Assembly: GCA_029747015.1 (NCBI GenBank)
Contig: JAKOGI010000057.1
Coordinates: forward strand, 927,501 to 991,500
Length of the DNA stretch: 64,000 nucleotides
Reading direction: 5' to 3'
Source: Carnegiea gigantea
Lineage: Eukaryota; Streptophyta; Magnoliopsida; Caryophyllales; Cactaceae
In this document: one piece after another, positions 24,598-37,851 of the stretch
How the letters are laid out: each line of letters starts with the position of its first letter
How positions within the stretch are numbered: the first letter of the stretch is position 1
The notes under the pieces: generated by a model
What the model was told of the DNA's origin: nothing
Seen by the model: the letters and a program-made list of their open reading frames with translations, nothing else
Database searches by the model: none
Made by a program: the position numbers and the translations under genes

Positions 24598-25628
24598 CAT
24601 TTAAATGAACCCAGATTTCTAGTTTCATTCATCTACCATATCGAACACCCGATGAGAGAGAGAGCGCGAGAGTGCCGACGCGTCCACTACCAGCCCAGCC
24701 GCCTCCCGCCGTGCCCAGCCACCGGCACCGGTCGTCCCCGCCAACCGTCGCCGCCGGTCACCTCCCTCCACCGCCGGTCGTCGTCTGCCGCCCCCCACCG
24801 CCGCCTTTTTCAAGTTAATTGAGGTATTTGTCTCAACTAAACAACTTGAAATTTCTAAAATTTTTTGTATTACATTGTTAGAATTTTATAATTAGCTCGC
24901 ATTTATGTTGAAATGTTGTGTTTGTGTGAGGTTATTGGTTTAATTTGGTTCAAAATTAGGGTAAATGCAATTTAGGGTTTAGGTTTGGTAGTTTAAAATT
25001 AAAGTTTGATATATTGGTGGAATGAAATAGTTTCATTGATAATGTTGTTGAAATGTGCAATTTGTGTGAGGTTATTGCTCTAATTCGTTACAAGAATTTG
25101 GTAAATGCGATTTAGGGTTGAGGTTTGGTAGTTTGAAGTTGAAATTTCATATGTTGGTAGAATGAAATGTTTTAATTGATAATGTTGTCGAAATTTGGTC
25201 GGAGATTTTGCTCAATGCAATTTAGCGTTTAGGTTTGGTGATGTGAACTTGAAAGTTGATATGTTGGTGGATTGAGATGCTTTGGTTTATTATTTTGTTC
25301 AAATGTGATGTTTGTATGAAGTTGTAGCTCATATTTGTTTAAAGTTTTCGCCCAACGCAATGTACACTTAGATTTGGTAATTTGAAGTTTAAATTTGATA
25401 TGTTGGTGGAATAAAGTGGTCAACTATGTATGAATTATTAGTTTTGTGATGTTCGTAAGAATGTAAGTATATTTATCACCTAGTTGTAAGTTTTTTTTTG
25501 GGTGCATGTGGAAATTTTAAAGTAAGCGTACAAAATATATAATTGCCTAATTTATGTACTTATTATAATTTTGATTAAAATTAATTCTTATCAAATACCT
25601 TATGTGGTTATTGTTATTTGAGCAGAAT
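24598..25628. promoter_or_regulatory. CACTA 5' leader with probable intron
   Basis: A GC-rich block (24650-24810) with Pro/Arg/Ser-rich open frames is followed by AT-rich DNA containing three diverged repeats of GATATGTTGGTGGAATGAA-type units (about 24990-25420). It ends at TTTGAGCAG (25625), a good splice acceptor directly before the TnpD ATG. I read it as promoter, untranslated exon and 5' intron. Confidence 0.5.
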
Positions 25629-28600
25629 ATGAATGGTCCTTCATATCGTAGGTGGATGTATAATAGATTACTGCCTGATCGTAGTGGTTATACGCAAGAA
25701 TTTCTAGATGGAGTAAACGAATTCGATCAATTTACACGTACACAGATAGAGTTTCTGAATAGAGGAAAGTATAGATGTCCTTGTGCGAAATGCAGAAATA
25801 GGGTGTACTTGATACCTGATGAGGTCAAGATGCACCTTATGTATAAGGATTTTGTGCAAGGGTATTGGTTTTGGATAATTCATGGAGAAATAGAACCTCA
25901 GGAATATGGTTCTGGGTATCAAAATAGTAAAATTCCTGAAGTTGGAGGTTCAAGTCATGTTAATAATAACTATTCTGAATCCTACATAGATCGAATGGAG
26001 GACATGGTTGATGATGCTATAATAGCAAATCAAAATGTAAGGGAAGAGGGGCCAAGCACTTGCCGAGAACCATTTTATAATATGGTTCAAGCTGCTCAAC
26101 AACCCTTATATGATGGTTGCTCCACCCACAGTGAGCTATCTGCGACGGTGAGACTGTTGAGTATTAAATCTGATTATAGTATGCCTTAAAACTGTTTCAA
26201 TGAAGTTGTTCAATTAATGAAAGAGATGTGTCTCCCTAACAACCGCGTGCCTAACAACTATGGGCAAACGAAGAAGGTTGTTAAAGATCTCGGCAACGAT
26301 GTGGTCCAAATTGATTGTTGCCGAAAAGGTTGCATGCTATTTTATAAGGAGGACGCAAACTTGGATGCGTGCAAGTTTTGTGAGCATTCAAGATGAAAGA
26401 GGCAAAGGTCACAACGAAGGAATCAGAATCCATTGCCATACTCAAGGATGCATTACTTGCCGTTAAAACCTCGACTGCAGAGGTTGTACGCATCAAGAAG
26501 TAGTGCAGAGTACATGAGATGGCATTATGAACATCGACATGAGGACGGTCTTTTATGTCATCCATCAGATGGGGCAGCGTGGAAACATTTCGACTCCAAA
26601 TACCCTGAATTTGCTGCAGAGCCTCGGAATGTGAGGCTTGGCTTATATGCTAATAGATTTAATCCTTACACATTGTCTTCAAGATCATACTCCATTTGGC
26701 CGGTGGTCGTTACACCTTATAACCTTCCCCCTGAAATGTGTATGACCACACCGTTTATGTTCTTGACTTGTGTAATCCCGGGGCCCAAAAATCTCAAGAA
26801 CAACATAGATGTATATTTACAACCTCTTGTCGATGAGTTGAAAGAGTTGTGAGATGTGGGAGTTGAGACTTATGATATTTCTACGGGGCGTGCATTTCAG
26901 ATGAAGGCTGCACTTATGTGGACGATTAATGATTTTCCCACATACGGAATGTTATCTGGGTGGAGTACTAATGGCCAATTGGCATGCCCCGTATGTATGA
27001 AACAGCAAAAGGCTTTGAGATTGCGAAATGGAGGTAAATTCTCATGGTTTGACTGTCATCGCTATTTTTTGCCAAGGAATCATGCGTTCGGAAGAAGTAG
27101 AACCGCATTTAGGAAAGGGAGAACTGTTACAGGGGGTCCTCCTCGCCAATTGTTTGGGGAAGAACTTTATGTCGAGGTGGAAGATTACCTAATGGTAACC
27201 ACAAATGGTGACTTTGTCGTATCAAGATTTAAGGAGAATGAGCACAACTGGACGAAGAAGAGCATATTATGGGAGTTGCCTTATTGGCAACCCCAACTGC
27301 TCCGCCATAATTTGGATGTGATGCACATTGAGAAGAACTTCTTCGAGAACATTATCAACACTGTGATGGATGTTAATAGGAAAACAAAGGACAATGCCAA
27401 ATCAATACTGGATGTTGCCGAAATATGTGATAGGCCATAATTACATTTACATTCAGGCCCAAGTGGTAGGCTGGTTAAACCAAAAGCGAAGTTCGTACTT
27501 CCCATGGATAAAAGAAGAGAGTTGTGTGAATGGGTGAAGGAGCTTCAAATGCCTGATGGATATTGCTCTAATTTGAGAAATATCGTGGACCCTAATGAGG
27601 CTAAGTTCAATAACATGAAAAGTCATGCTTGTCATGTCTTCATGGAGACTCTTTTACCAATTGCATTTGGTGCACTCTCAGATGATGTGTTAAAACCTCT
27701 TATTGAGATAAGCCAGTTCTTCAAGAACTTATGCTCAACAACATTGCAGGAGGATATGCTTGAGGAACTACATCGCAACATTGTCATCACTTTGTGTAAG
27801 TTGGAGACCATTTTCCCTCCTGGCTTTTTCAATGTCATGGAGCACCTACCAGTGCATCTGGCAGAAGAGGCTCAACTAGGTGGTCTAGTACAATACCGAT
27901 GGATGTATCCACTTGAGAGGTAAATTATACTATAATTGATAAAACCTTCTATGAATTCTTATATGTGGAATCACTTAAAATCCATTGCAATTGTGAACTG
28001 CATAGGTTCTTTGGCCGATTGAAGAGAAAGATAAAGCAGCAAGCGTGTCCTGAAGGTTCAATCACAGAAGCATACCTAGAGGCAGAGAGGACATTCTTCG
28101 CCTCCTATTACTTCGGCTGTAATGTGCCCTCCATACGCAGTAGGTGCAGGAGAAATGAGGACGACGACGAACATATTAATCATTTTCCAACTCTATCCGT
28201 GTTTGCACCGCAAGGGACCGCTATTGGCAGGGAAAGATGAAGGTATCCCATAGATGCCGAATATGTTGCTGCCCACCTTCACGTGCTGTTAAATTGTGAC
28301 GAAGTTAAACCTTATATAGGGTGAGTGATATTTTCACTTCCAATTCAGTTTATTATTCATAGCGCAAGTATGTTAATAGGCTTCGTAACATGTGATAGAA
28401 TTTTCATGGACCAAGTGAGAGCCGCACGTCCCAATGTCAGCGACGCAAATGTCGACACCATTATCGAAACTCATTTCGCAGATTGGTTTAGTGAGAATGT
28501 AAGTATTCGAACTCATTTATTCATAATTTGAATATAACAATTAATTAGGTGCATTGTATTAATGAAAACCACATGTTATGTCACCTTAGGTGCATTATAT

Positions 28601-29383
28601 TCAATTGTTCGAGACCGACAAACATTGCCACCTGAGCCAATTGGCTGTGAAGCCAAAACGGTGTATGTCGACGTGGATGGCATATAGAGTAAATGGATTC
28701 AAATTCCACACAGAAGCTCGTAGCATCGGGAAGAGAACATATAATTGTGGTGTTGGTGTTTGTGGCACTGGGGAAGGCGATATTGAGAATGATTATTATG
28801 GTGTACTAGAGGACATTGTCCAAATTGAGTACGTAGGCGAACCACTTAAACGATGGTGCTCTTCAGTTGTCAGTAGTTCGACCCCACATTGAATCGTGGG
28901 ACACGATCTCATAAACTAAGCAATCTTATTGAGGTCCACCGTACAAGAAGGTACCGAAAGTATGACCCATTTATCTTCCCAAATACCGCATCACAAGTAT
29001 ACTTCATGCCACATGCAGATCGCTCAAGGGATAGGGCCAATTGGCTTGTTGTCATACCAACCAAATCAAGGGCGAGAGTGGATCAGCAGTGCACTCTACC
29101 TACTGCGTACCAACAAACGGACATGGCGACTATCGTCGAACCTGCGAATGACGCCATCCCTGCGTCATTAGTGGATGAAAGTGCACCACCGGAAGAGGTT
29201 AATGATGAAATAGGGTTTTTATTCATTCAGGGTAATGACGAGATAGATGAGGTAGCGAATGGTGAGGATGATGAAGAGGGGGAGTGGGATGACGGTGATG
29301 AAACAGATGAAGCTGAAGAAAATTTGCATTTGTCTGATGATGATGACGATGACATTGATGATGATGAGGATGCAGATGATTGA
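25629..29383 (+). pseudogene. CACTA transposase, tnp2 family (TnpD-like)
   Basis: Start at 25629 (MNGPSYRRWMYNRLLPDRSGYTQEFLDGVNEF), the N-terminal transposase-associated domain with its CPCAKC zinc motif. The tnp2 catalytic region follows (about 26210-27440), with DDVGNDVVQIDCC-like, WPVVVTPYNLPP, TYGMLSGWSTNGQLACPVC and RHNLDVMHIEKNFFENI blocks. Next are DUF4218-like (27450-28240; MKSHACHVFMETLLPIAFG, FFGRLKRKIKQQ) and DUF4216-like regions (28590-28890; NGFKFHTEAR, YYGVLEDI). A very acidic tail ends at 29383. An intron seems to lie at about 27921-27990 and others later. Stops at 26850-26852 (in the family's ELW position) and 27438-27440, plus frame changes, mark it as dead. The enzyme would cut CACTA ends. 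Confidence 0.88.
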
Positions 29384-29575
29384 GTGGTTACGAATTCTTA
29401 TGTGTATGAGTAATTTGCATGTGAAACAATTGTTTGTGACTTTACTTATATTGTATGAATGGGCTTTGCAAAATATGTGTCACCTACGTACCTATTATGA
29501 TGTATGACGAAAACGGTTTATATGTGCAATTATTATATATTTGCACTTGACGTTGTTGTCACCTATTTCAGGTAT

Positions 29576-31426
29576 GGATTCAAGTTCTCGTTGAGCAAAG
29601 TCCTCCCCTCGAGGTAGAGGACGAGGGCGTCGAAGCTCTGCCGTTGATCCGACCGCAATAGATATTGATCCATCTTCCCCTCAGGTACCTCATACACCAG
29701 TTCAGCCAGGAGCGACAATGGCTGCTTACATACCAGGTATTTCAGCACCCTTGCCTCCCCCATTTGGGGCTTTCCATCATCAGACCTCATACATTCCCAA
29801 CCAAAGTACCATGTACGGCCAGTTTGCCTACAACATTCCTCCAAACCCCCATGTTGTTCACACTGTGCACCCCACTCCCCAACCCACTCCACAACCCACT
29901 CACCCTAACACAAACCAGTCCCAAGAGAATATTGAAAGTGGTGAAAGCGAAGCACAATCCAGTCATGGGAGCACTCGAGCAAAGACTTGGATTGAGTCAG
30001 ATGGTAATGGGTAAGTCTTCATTTGTTATATGTTATGAAGTACTACATGAATTTTGCATAACAAGTAATGAATTTTGTGTGTAATGTTCAATTAGGTTTC
30101 TCCCCAATGATGGTGCTGTTGGTAGGATTTCGCTCACATTTCAAAGCAAGTTTGACGGAGCTTGGCCTACTTGGAGCAAAGTACCCAAACCAGTACGAGA
30201 TTTATGGTTTGGAGAGTTCAAGGTAACTACAGTGACTTCGTATTAACAGTTTCGGAAATATGTCATAAATTACTGTTGAATTATTTGATGTGTTATTTGT
30301 TTTCATAATTGCAGAAGTGGTTTACTTGGGATCCGGTCCATGAGGACCGTATAAGAAGGAATTTTGAAAACCGAGGTAATGCACGCTTGAGAGACTTCTT
30401 TGGCAAAGCAAGGAAGCATAACAAGAAGCCTGTCTGGCTCGGTGATGCTCAATGGGAGGGACTCCAGCAGCACTGGGCGAATGAACATTACAAAAAATTG
30501 CGTGAGACAGCCCAAAAGAACCGACTGGGGACTCCAGAAAGTGGTGGTCCACCTTTCCACACCTGTGGCTCGATCCCTATGCATGAGCATAGGCGGCGTC
30601 TGGTAAATGAATTAATGTTTGCTATGTATTCGTTTAAGTTCAATACTATATTTTGTGTTGTGCTTGACATGATTCTTTCTGGCACGTACATAGAGGGAAC
30701 AACTTGGGACGGAGCCCACCATTGTTGAATTATTCAGCCGAACTCACAAACTCCAGGGCAAAGATGATACCCCTTGGGTTGACAAGAAATCACAACAAAC
30801 ATATGTAAGCAATTAGCTATTCTCAATCTTCATTGGTAGTTCAACATGAACTCGTAGACTTTATTTTAAGTTATTGTACTATGCATGATTTCGTGCGCAT
30901 GTTGCGGTATTGTAGGAAACCTTTGAACGTGATTTTCAAAATGTTATCAACTCTCAAGGGACTGGGAATGGCTCTTCTCAAGATCCAAACCAGCCATTTC
31001 CCAACCCAAATGAGTTGTGGGTGAAGACGTTCAAGAACAAGAAGGGTCGTATTTACGGCATTGGTGACGAGGCTGTCAACATCAGGGAATCCGATTACTT
31101 TAGTCCCACTCAAAGATCCGGTATTGTTTTCATATTAAAGTTCCAACAATCATGGTGATACATTGAATTTACTTAATGGCAAAGCTAATATAGTAATTTA
31201 CGTAAATGCCTGTCAGCAGGTTCCGGTTCTACGCCATCGCAACAGGAGCTCAATGACTTAAGGGGTCTAGTAACCAACTTAGGGGGTGAGGTATTGTCAC
31301 AAGCTGAAAGCTACCGGTTGGTTATGGAGAAATGTAAGCAATTGGAGGAATCTAACAGATTGCTCACACAAAGCAACCAACAACTGAGCCAACAAATGAT
31401 GAGCATCGATCAGCACCTCTAAGCTT
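29576..31426 (+). pseudogene. CACTA second gene, Ptta/En/Spm plant transposase (TnpA-like)
   Basis: The ATG at about 29574 follows an AG acceptor. After five codons a TGA replaces what is probably CGA. An Arg/Gly-rich then Pro-rich N-terminus follows (to 30011, donor GTAAGT). Further exons at about 30095-30222, 30315-30602, 30694-30804, 30916-31120 and 31218-31426 are bounded by GT/AG. They carry the conserved FDGAWPTWSKVPKPVRDLWFGEFK, FTWDPVHEDRIRRNFENRG, HTCGSIPMHEHRRRL and ELFSRTHK blocks of PF03004-type proteins, then a coiled-coil C-terminus (LVMEKCKQLEESNRLLTQSNQQLSQQM). An acidic Glu-rich open stretch at 31443-31564 may be one more exon. Such proteins bind the subterminal repeats. Confidence 0.82.
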
Positions 31427-32088
31427 TCTTTCAAATATAACAGGCGTCTGGCTCGAGATCTCAGCCACCATTTACTCATCCCTCGCAACATAATGAGGAA
31501 GATGGTGAGGCAGGGGAAGAGGAAGAGGAAGGCAAAGAGGAGGAGGAAGACCTTGGTGATTGAGTTGGTTGCAGTTTTCCTTCAGCTGGTGGCTCTTCTG
31601 CTTATCTTCACGAAGTACATCATATCTCTTGATGCTTGCTTCCCCTCCCCTTTCTGCTAATTTCACTCCCCTCCCCCTGGTGCTTATTTAACTCCCCTTC
31701 CATTTGACGCTTACTTCACCCTCTTCTGCAAACATATATACAACTTCATTCTCAATTACTGGTAACTTCTGGTTATTTTGTTTGGATGTGTGGTTTGTGA
31801 TATATATAGACTTTGTTTGGAACTTGTAGTGTGTGATATGTAGAGAGTTTGTTGGGAACTTGTGGCTTGTGAATTGAAAACCCTTGGTTGGATGTGATGT
31901 GTTGTATTGGATGTAGAATTCCACCTTTGTGTGGCTTGAAATTGTTGAGAACGCTTCGAATGAAGCCCTATTCGAAGTCATTGGATGTTGATTGAGTGCG
32001 AAGATCTTGTAAATTTCTTGCAGGGAATGATTTGTATGTACGGATTTGATCAAAAACAAGCGATTTTATTTTTAAAAAAAGAGGAACC

Positions 32089-32475
32089 CAGTGACAGAAA
32101 GGCGATGGATAAGGGAAAAATAATTTTTTTTTGGGGCGGGGGTGGCGACGGAATTAATCTTCCGTCGCCATCAGCGACGGAAAGGATAAGGGAAAAATAA
32201 TTTTTTTTGGGGCGGGGGTGGCGACGGAATTGATCATCCGTTGCCATCAGCGACGGAAATTCCGTCGCTGATGGCGACGGAAGATTAATTCCGTCGCCAC
32301 CCCCTGCCCCGCCACTTTTCCCCGCCAAAAAAGTATGTCGCAATTTCTGTCGCTTAATCCGTCGCCGGCTGCTCAGCGACGAGCGAAAATCCGACAGCCT
32401 CATTCCGTCGCCAAATCCGTCGCGGATCTTAAATTTCCGTCGCTGATTAATCATATTCCGTCGCTGATTCCGTCT
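32089..32475. repeat. Right subterminal repeats of the CACTA element with a perfect 43-bp hairpin
   Basis: More than fifteen GCGACGGAA/TTCCGTCGC cores occur. A 77-base unit beginning GGATAAGGGAAAAATAA is repeated (about 32106 and 32183). Positions 32139-32181 and 32261-32303 are perfect inverted copies of each other, separated by 79 bases. Confidence 0.9.
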
Positions 32476-32502
32476 TTATTTGGCATTTTTCTTGTAGAAT
32501 TG

Positions 32503-33247
32503 TGATTCAAATTTGATTCTGTAATCTTGAGATAATGATAGTTGATTTGGTTAGATTATTTGAGATCATGTTTTGAAGAATGTTACTTGCTTTATATTAG
32601 CTACTAATTAGCAAAGATCTTCATCCTTATATTAAGCAAGTAGGCGTTGGAAATCAGGATTATAGACGCTAAGCAAAACTGTAGAATTTAAGGGCTTGAA
32701 AGATGGACTTCAATGCCTTGAACTGATATTGAAGATCATCCTTCCTCTTTTGATGCAATAGTCACTTTTCTTAATGACCTTCAAACCTCTCCAATATCGT
32801 TGCCTATAAATAGGGAGGCATTTGCAGCTAAAGATGAAACAAGAGAGAGCACAAGAAAAGAACAAGAACTAAGAGCCCCACTTACAATTATCATTCTCTT
32901 GTTCACTTAATTTATTGAGTTGTATTGCTCTAGTTGTAATTTGGTGAGATTATAGAGTTGAAGGGTCAACTCTACCAAGGACTTATGAAAGGGTCAACTT
33001 ATGGTTTGGAACTTAGAGTAGGTGTACTCTAGTGTTATGTAATCCCTCATAATAAAATCGGATTAATCCTAGAGTTAGGGAACTCTAGGTAAGGACTAAG
33101 CCTGGTTGAGGCTAACCTCGTTAAAAATTACTCGTGTTTTGTCCACATTTACTTTCTGCATTTCTATTTTAATTGTTTTGTAACTTTTATCATCACCCTA
33201 TTCACACCCTCCTCTAAGGTGATTTAACTAGTCAAATCGGGCCAACA
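32503..33247 (+). repeat. Right part of a Sirevirus-like LTR remnant
   Basis: It contains a TATA box (GCCTATAAATAGGG, about 32801) and downstream a run typical of Sirevirus LTR ends (ATCACCCTATTCACACCCTC...CCAACA at 33247). The same order and similar words occur in the LTR at 37852-38829. The CACTA element interrupts its left part. No internal region or second LTR is attached, so it may be a solo LTR. Confidence 0.6.
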
Positions 33248-35372
33248 GCTTAGTTCAAGTCTTGAATATTGGATAATCAAGTAATTTAGATGTCTCACAT
33301 GGCAAGCCAAGAGTATCTCGTACAATTTATGATATTTACCATTAGATAGTAGACGCCATGAATCATCCCCCCTCGCCCCCAAAAAAAACCCCCAAAAACC
33401 CAAAGGAAAGTCAATAAATGGAAAAAAAGGGTACTAGAATTGCAGATCGATTTTGTTCCATCAAGAAAGATACATTCAAGGAATGATGCATGAATGCATG
33501 ATATGCTTATTCAAAAGGCGACAATGAAAGATCAGGAGAAGGGGCAGGAGGTGCTAAGGTAGAGTGGTTCAACGCACAGAAGATAGCGGTGAGTGTGGAC
33601 CTTCTACCTGTAGCCACACAACTGCTGCAATTCCTGGCAACCATTGATAGAAACAGACACCTCTATCAAGGTCCCACTTTAGACCGTGCTATTCATAGGC
33701 ACCAAACGAAAAAATGAAGATGCATACATACTGAAATTTGTTTTTCCTTCTTTTTTTAAAACTATTTTCTTTTAAATTTTAAATATTCTGTGAATATTGA
33801 TTGAAATTGTGATAGTTGTTTGTCAGGTACCAAAAATGCTGGCTTCTTCTGCTAGCAAAACAAGCCGAGTTTGATGTCTTAACCCAGTAGCCCCCCCTTC
33901 AAAAAAAAGAAAGGATCTGGCACCGCACCACCTTAACCCAGTAGCCCCCCCTTCAAAAAAAATGTAGCTAAATTGACCGGTTTGTTACTTTTTAGACCTA
34001 GTAAACATGTTAGAATTTACTATCAAGTCAACTGGGATTCATGACATAGCTAGGTTAAACAAGGTTCATGTTAATGCTGAGTCACTTCAATTGTGGTTCA
34101 TGTGAAGTTTGATTTTAATTTATCGCGCAATTTAGTCAAGAGGATATAATCAATATTCAGGATAACTTTCATGCATGACAAGGTTTACTATTACACGATC
34201 ACGTGTTAAGCCTTACTCGTAGCCCGGTTGGTGTAGATGACAAGACATTAATACTTGGTTTGTCCCACATTAACAAACATACAACTTGACCATAGAGAAC
34301 GTCATGAGATTTAACATTTGTCTGCCCAATCTTGTGGTAACCCAATATGAGTTGGGTCAAAATCAAGCTGTACTTCTCTCCATGATAAATCTATTTTGCT
34401 ATGCATGATTTCCATCATCTTCCTATTTTTTGTAGTGTAGAATTAGATGGCTAACCTTCATGGTTTCCTCATACAAAAGTGGGACAAAAGTAAGAAGAAA
34501 AATGTAGCCACCTCAAGATTCTCTTTTGTTTCTAACCCTTATAGATCCAAGAAAAAATTTCATCCTAGATATTATATTTGGCAGAACTCTATGAAGAATG
34601 GACAAATTTTTGTAAAATTATTTGCCCATAATTTTGAAATATTTAAAAAGTCCCTACGCTCATTTAAATTTCTAAAAAGCTCAAGGGGAAGAATAAAATG
34701 TGGGGCTTCTCAAAATCAGGGGAAAAAAAAATGGTAAGTGTTGGGTTACCCAAGGTTAAAAGGAGGTAAACAAATGTTCTCACATACAAAAATTTCTTTA
34801 TCAGATTTTTACAAATATTGCTCTAAAGACATATAATCTAAATATACTTGACTTTTATATGCAGTTAAAACGTTGAATTTCCTCTTGACATATGTGTCCT
34901 CTTGTGTTAGACCTTTTGATTTATCACATGGGATATACATGCATGTATCACCGCCTTTGATTAATATGACATCACATTCCAATATTATCTTCTTGATTGA
35001 TCACTAAAGGCCTTGACAATATTTGAATTTGACTATAGCAAGAAAGATTGTCAAATTCACTCTGTTTGGAAAAGATTGGATGATATCCTAAGTTACTCCA
35101 TATTGCTAGCTAGATGGTTCCTAACTTGGTATTTGGTATTTTACTACCATTAATTGATTCTTGCAAGTAGAAATTATTGGAAGAGATACACTATCTCCCC
35201 TCTAAGCTTTTTCATGTGAAATAAAAAGGGATGTCAAGGGAATGTATTGAGGCAAAATGTGATGAATTTCCTTCATGATGCGATTCGAGCCCAAATATTG
35301 TGTCTGCTATAAACATGGTTATTTGCAAAATCTATTTTACTTTTTCAAGATACAACGAAATCAAAACACTTA
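33248..35372. other. Intergenic
   Basis: No gene is recognised. A 32-base unit containing CCAGTAGCCCCCCCTTC occurs twice (33878-33909 and 33932-33961). A 96-codon Lys/Phe-rich frame at 34447-34737 has no motif I know and is probably chance. Confidence 0.45.
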
Positions 35373-36568
35373 TGTTAGGTGATAATTTGTCGTATTTTAC
35401 ATGCCCCTTTTACCTAATTTTACCTCGTATAATAATATAATCTTTAGGATTTTTACGTACTTTGTTTACTTTTGTAGGTAATAAACTTCAATCGAATAAA
35501 ACGTCACAAAAAGAAGCGAAGACGGACAAGAACAGCAAAAAGAAGGCAAGAAGGGATGACAGGAGGCCGAGCCACCGTGCCAAAAAATTGGCACGGTGTG
35601 GCCGTGCCACCTGGCATGGTTGTGCTCCCTCCCCTTGCCGCTCACTTGCCCAATTTTTCTATTTAAGCCCTTTCGGGGGTTTTTGTTCCGGGACTCCTCG
35701 GGCTCTCCTTCCGCAACTTTTTGGGAGTTCTTAGTTTAGGTTTAGCCAATAAAAAATCTCAATAGGAGGATTAGATTAGATTAGTTTTGAGTATAATTTG
35801 TACAAGGCGTTTGATTTCAAGATTCAATGGTTAAGTTTCTCTTCTTCCCTTCTCTTTAATTTCATGTTTCTTGTTTTGTTTTCTAGCTTGTTAATTCTTG
35901 CCTTGAATTGCTTATAAATGTTTAGTTTCAATTAAGTTTGTGATGTTTGATTGTAATTAGCCTCTTGATGGTTAATTGATTGTTGTTAGGCCTTTACCTA
36001 TCTTGTTTATACTAGAATTTAGAGTTTTCTTTCATGCCTGCCAAGTGTTTGATGAAATGCTTGAAAGAGCTTTCGTTCGTGTTTTAGGAACATTTAACTT
36101 ATGCTGAGAGGTGAGGTTGATTATCTAGTGTGGGTAGAGAGAATAGCTGGGATTCGAACATGCAAATAGTCTCGGTCGCTAGTTAGGTCAAGGGTTGTCA
36201 ATCTTATAGTTTAATTGCGCTAATCCCATGAAAATAGGAGGTTAGAAAAATTAGACTAGCTCATGACCCTTGAGAGAGGGCTTAGATAGTTTTTAATGAT
36301 GCAACCGATCATCTCTAAATACTAGCATAACTTGAGAAGGTTAAGGTTTGACTTGATTAGTTGGTTTATCTTAATTTAATCATATCGAAGTCTTTGTTTT
36401 AGTTTTAGTAGTTTAGTTCTATTTTCTATCCTTTCTATTATGCCTAACTTGAGACGCTTTAGTTAATTCTGGTACTTGGAAACCCAACTTCCTGTGGACG
36501 ACATCCCGATTACTCAACGTTGCACCTTGCACTTGGGGTTTATAAATATTAAAACTTTTTCCCTAACA
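35373..36568 (+). repeat. Solo LTR related to element B, TSD ACTTA
   Basis: 1196 bp starting TGTTAGGTGAT and ending CCCTAACA, with ACTTA on both sides (35368-35372 and 36569-36573). Its sequence is a diverged, opposite-orientation relative of element B's LTRs. It shares the GGCACGG palindromes, a CTATTTAAG TATA-like site and the GCACTTGGGGTTTATAAATATT end. A single LTR with intact TSD is the usual result of LTR-LTR recombination. Confidence 0.88.
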
Positions 36569-36573
36569 ACTTA

Positions 36574-37851
36574 TTACATATTATTATTGAATCTAATAAT
36601 CTTTAATAATAGTTTATAAAGTTGCATGAAAACATATGTGCTATTCATATATACAACTATGTGATTTATGATTGCTATCTACTTATTTAGCTATTATCAT
36701 AAGATGAGATTAATTTTTGCATACATCAACTGATCTACTTTACCCACATGCATGGATTATTTTCGAACGGCGACTATTGTTTTATTATGAATACTCTTGT
36801 ACATAGGTCATTATTATACTATCAAAAATATCATGACTCCTTAGCCTTTCTATGAGTTGGCTTACATGCATTAATTGATAAGCTTTACTAAGAGGAGAAG
36901 AGAGATATAATACATTCTCTATTGTCAATATCTTGTCCTAAATGTATGATCCACTAATTGTGTTTTAAAGGAAAGAACGAGTCATCTTATTCAAACACGT
37001 TCTTGATATTGCAAGGAAGAAACATCGTATATTCCTAATAATCAATATTTTCATATCTTTTGTGAACTTATACCTCATTCATGAAATTGTATATATTATT
37101 TGAAATATAATTATGATAGTGTCACTTTTGCGTACAATTTATGCACATCTCATCTAAGATATTACTCATGATAGTTTTTGGTAATTTTATCGACCAATAT
37201 GCCAATTACATATAAACTATGTTATAATAGCTTTAGCATAAATTAAGGGGGAGATAAAATTAATAAATATTTGATGTTACATGTCCCTTGCCCCTATGCT
37301 TGACATCATATATCTAATTATCTTTATCAGTGGGGAGAGAGAAATTGATCTATATGGAATATTTCTAATATATTGTTATATCCATGGCTATATAATTTTT
37401 ATGATCTTAGGCGTTGGTCATACGACTTAACTTTCATTGGATTTTCACATGAATTGGATTATACTTTACCTCTTGAATTATTGTAGACTAATTATGAAAT
37501 GAGCACAAATGATAGGTTTTTAATGGCTAATAGTTTTATATACCTTTTGACCATATGCATGAGTAATATAGAAATTTTATAACTTGGATATTAGTATATG
37601 CATTATAGATTTTGATGATATGTTATTGATTTTAAGCTTGTGAGGTCAGCCTTTTCTTCTTCTTTATAAATGTCATATTAAGGGGAAGCTATGCTATTAA
37701 TTGGTTAGTTTATATTCCACATCCCTTTTTAATGATGACAGAGGGGGAGAAGAATGAGCCTATGGTAAGTGTATCCAAGAATCAAGGTACGTATATAAAT
37801 ATTACTTTCTATTAGTGTTATTGTTTGTCATCATCTCAAAAAGGGGGAGAT
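36574..37851 (+). other. 3' non-coding region of a Sirevirus-like Copia element with multiple PPTs
   Basis: The stretch is AT-rich and non-coding, and contains a series of purine tracts: TAAGGGGGAGA (37237), GTGGGGAGAGAG (37331), TAAGGGGAAG (37680), GAGGGGGAGAAG (37741) and AAAAGGGGGAGAT (37839) immediately before the LTR. Multiple PPT copies upstream of the 3' LTR are a described feature of Sireviruses. No pol coding sequence remains. Confidence 0.6.

Larger units (their letters stand above)
24305..32499 (+). mobile_element. CACTA (En/Spm) transposon, 8.2 kb, degenerate
   Basis: The left end is CACTACTAAAAAA. The right end, GCATTTTTCTTGTAG followed by AA in place of the expected TG, is its inverted partner. 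A 3-bp TSD TTG lies at 24302-24304 and 32500-32502. Both ends carry dense subterminal copies of GCGACGGAA/TTCCGTCGC. Two transposon genes lie inside in the same orientation: a tnp2-type transposase (TnpD-like) and a Ptta/En/Spm-type protein (TnpA-like). Stops in both genes and the damaged 3' terminus suggest it is immobile. Confidence 0.93.

Noticed and set aside
24517..24822. Pro/Arg/Ser-rich ORFs near the CACTA 5' end
   Set aside because: Low complexity and GC-rich, overlapping the subterminal repeats and leader. No relation to transposon proteins.
34447..34737. 96-codon Lys/Phe-rich ORF as a gene
   Set aside because: AT-rich, no recognisable domain, splice sites or context. Likely chance.
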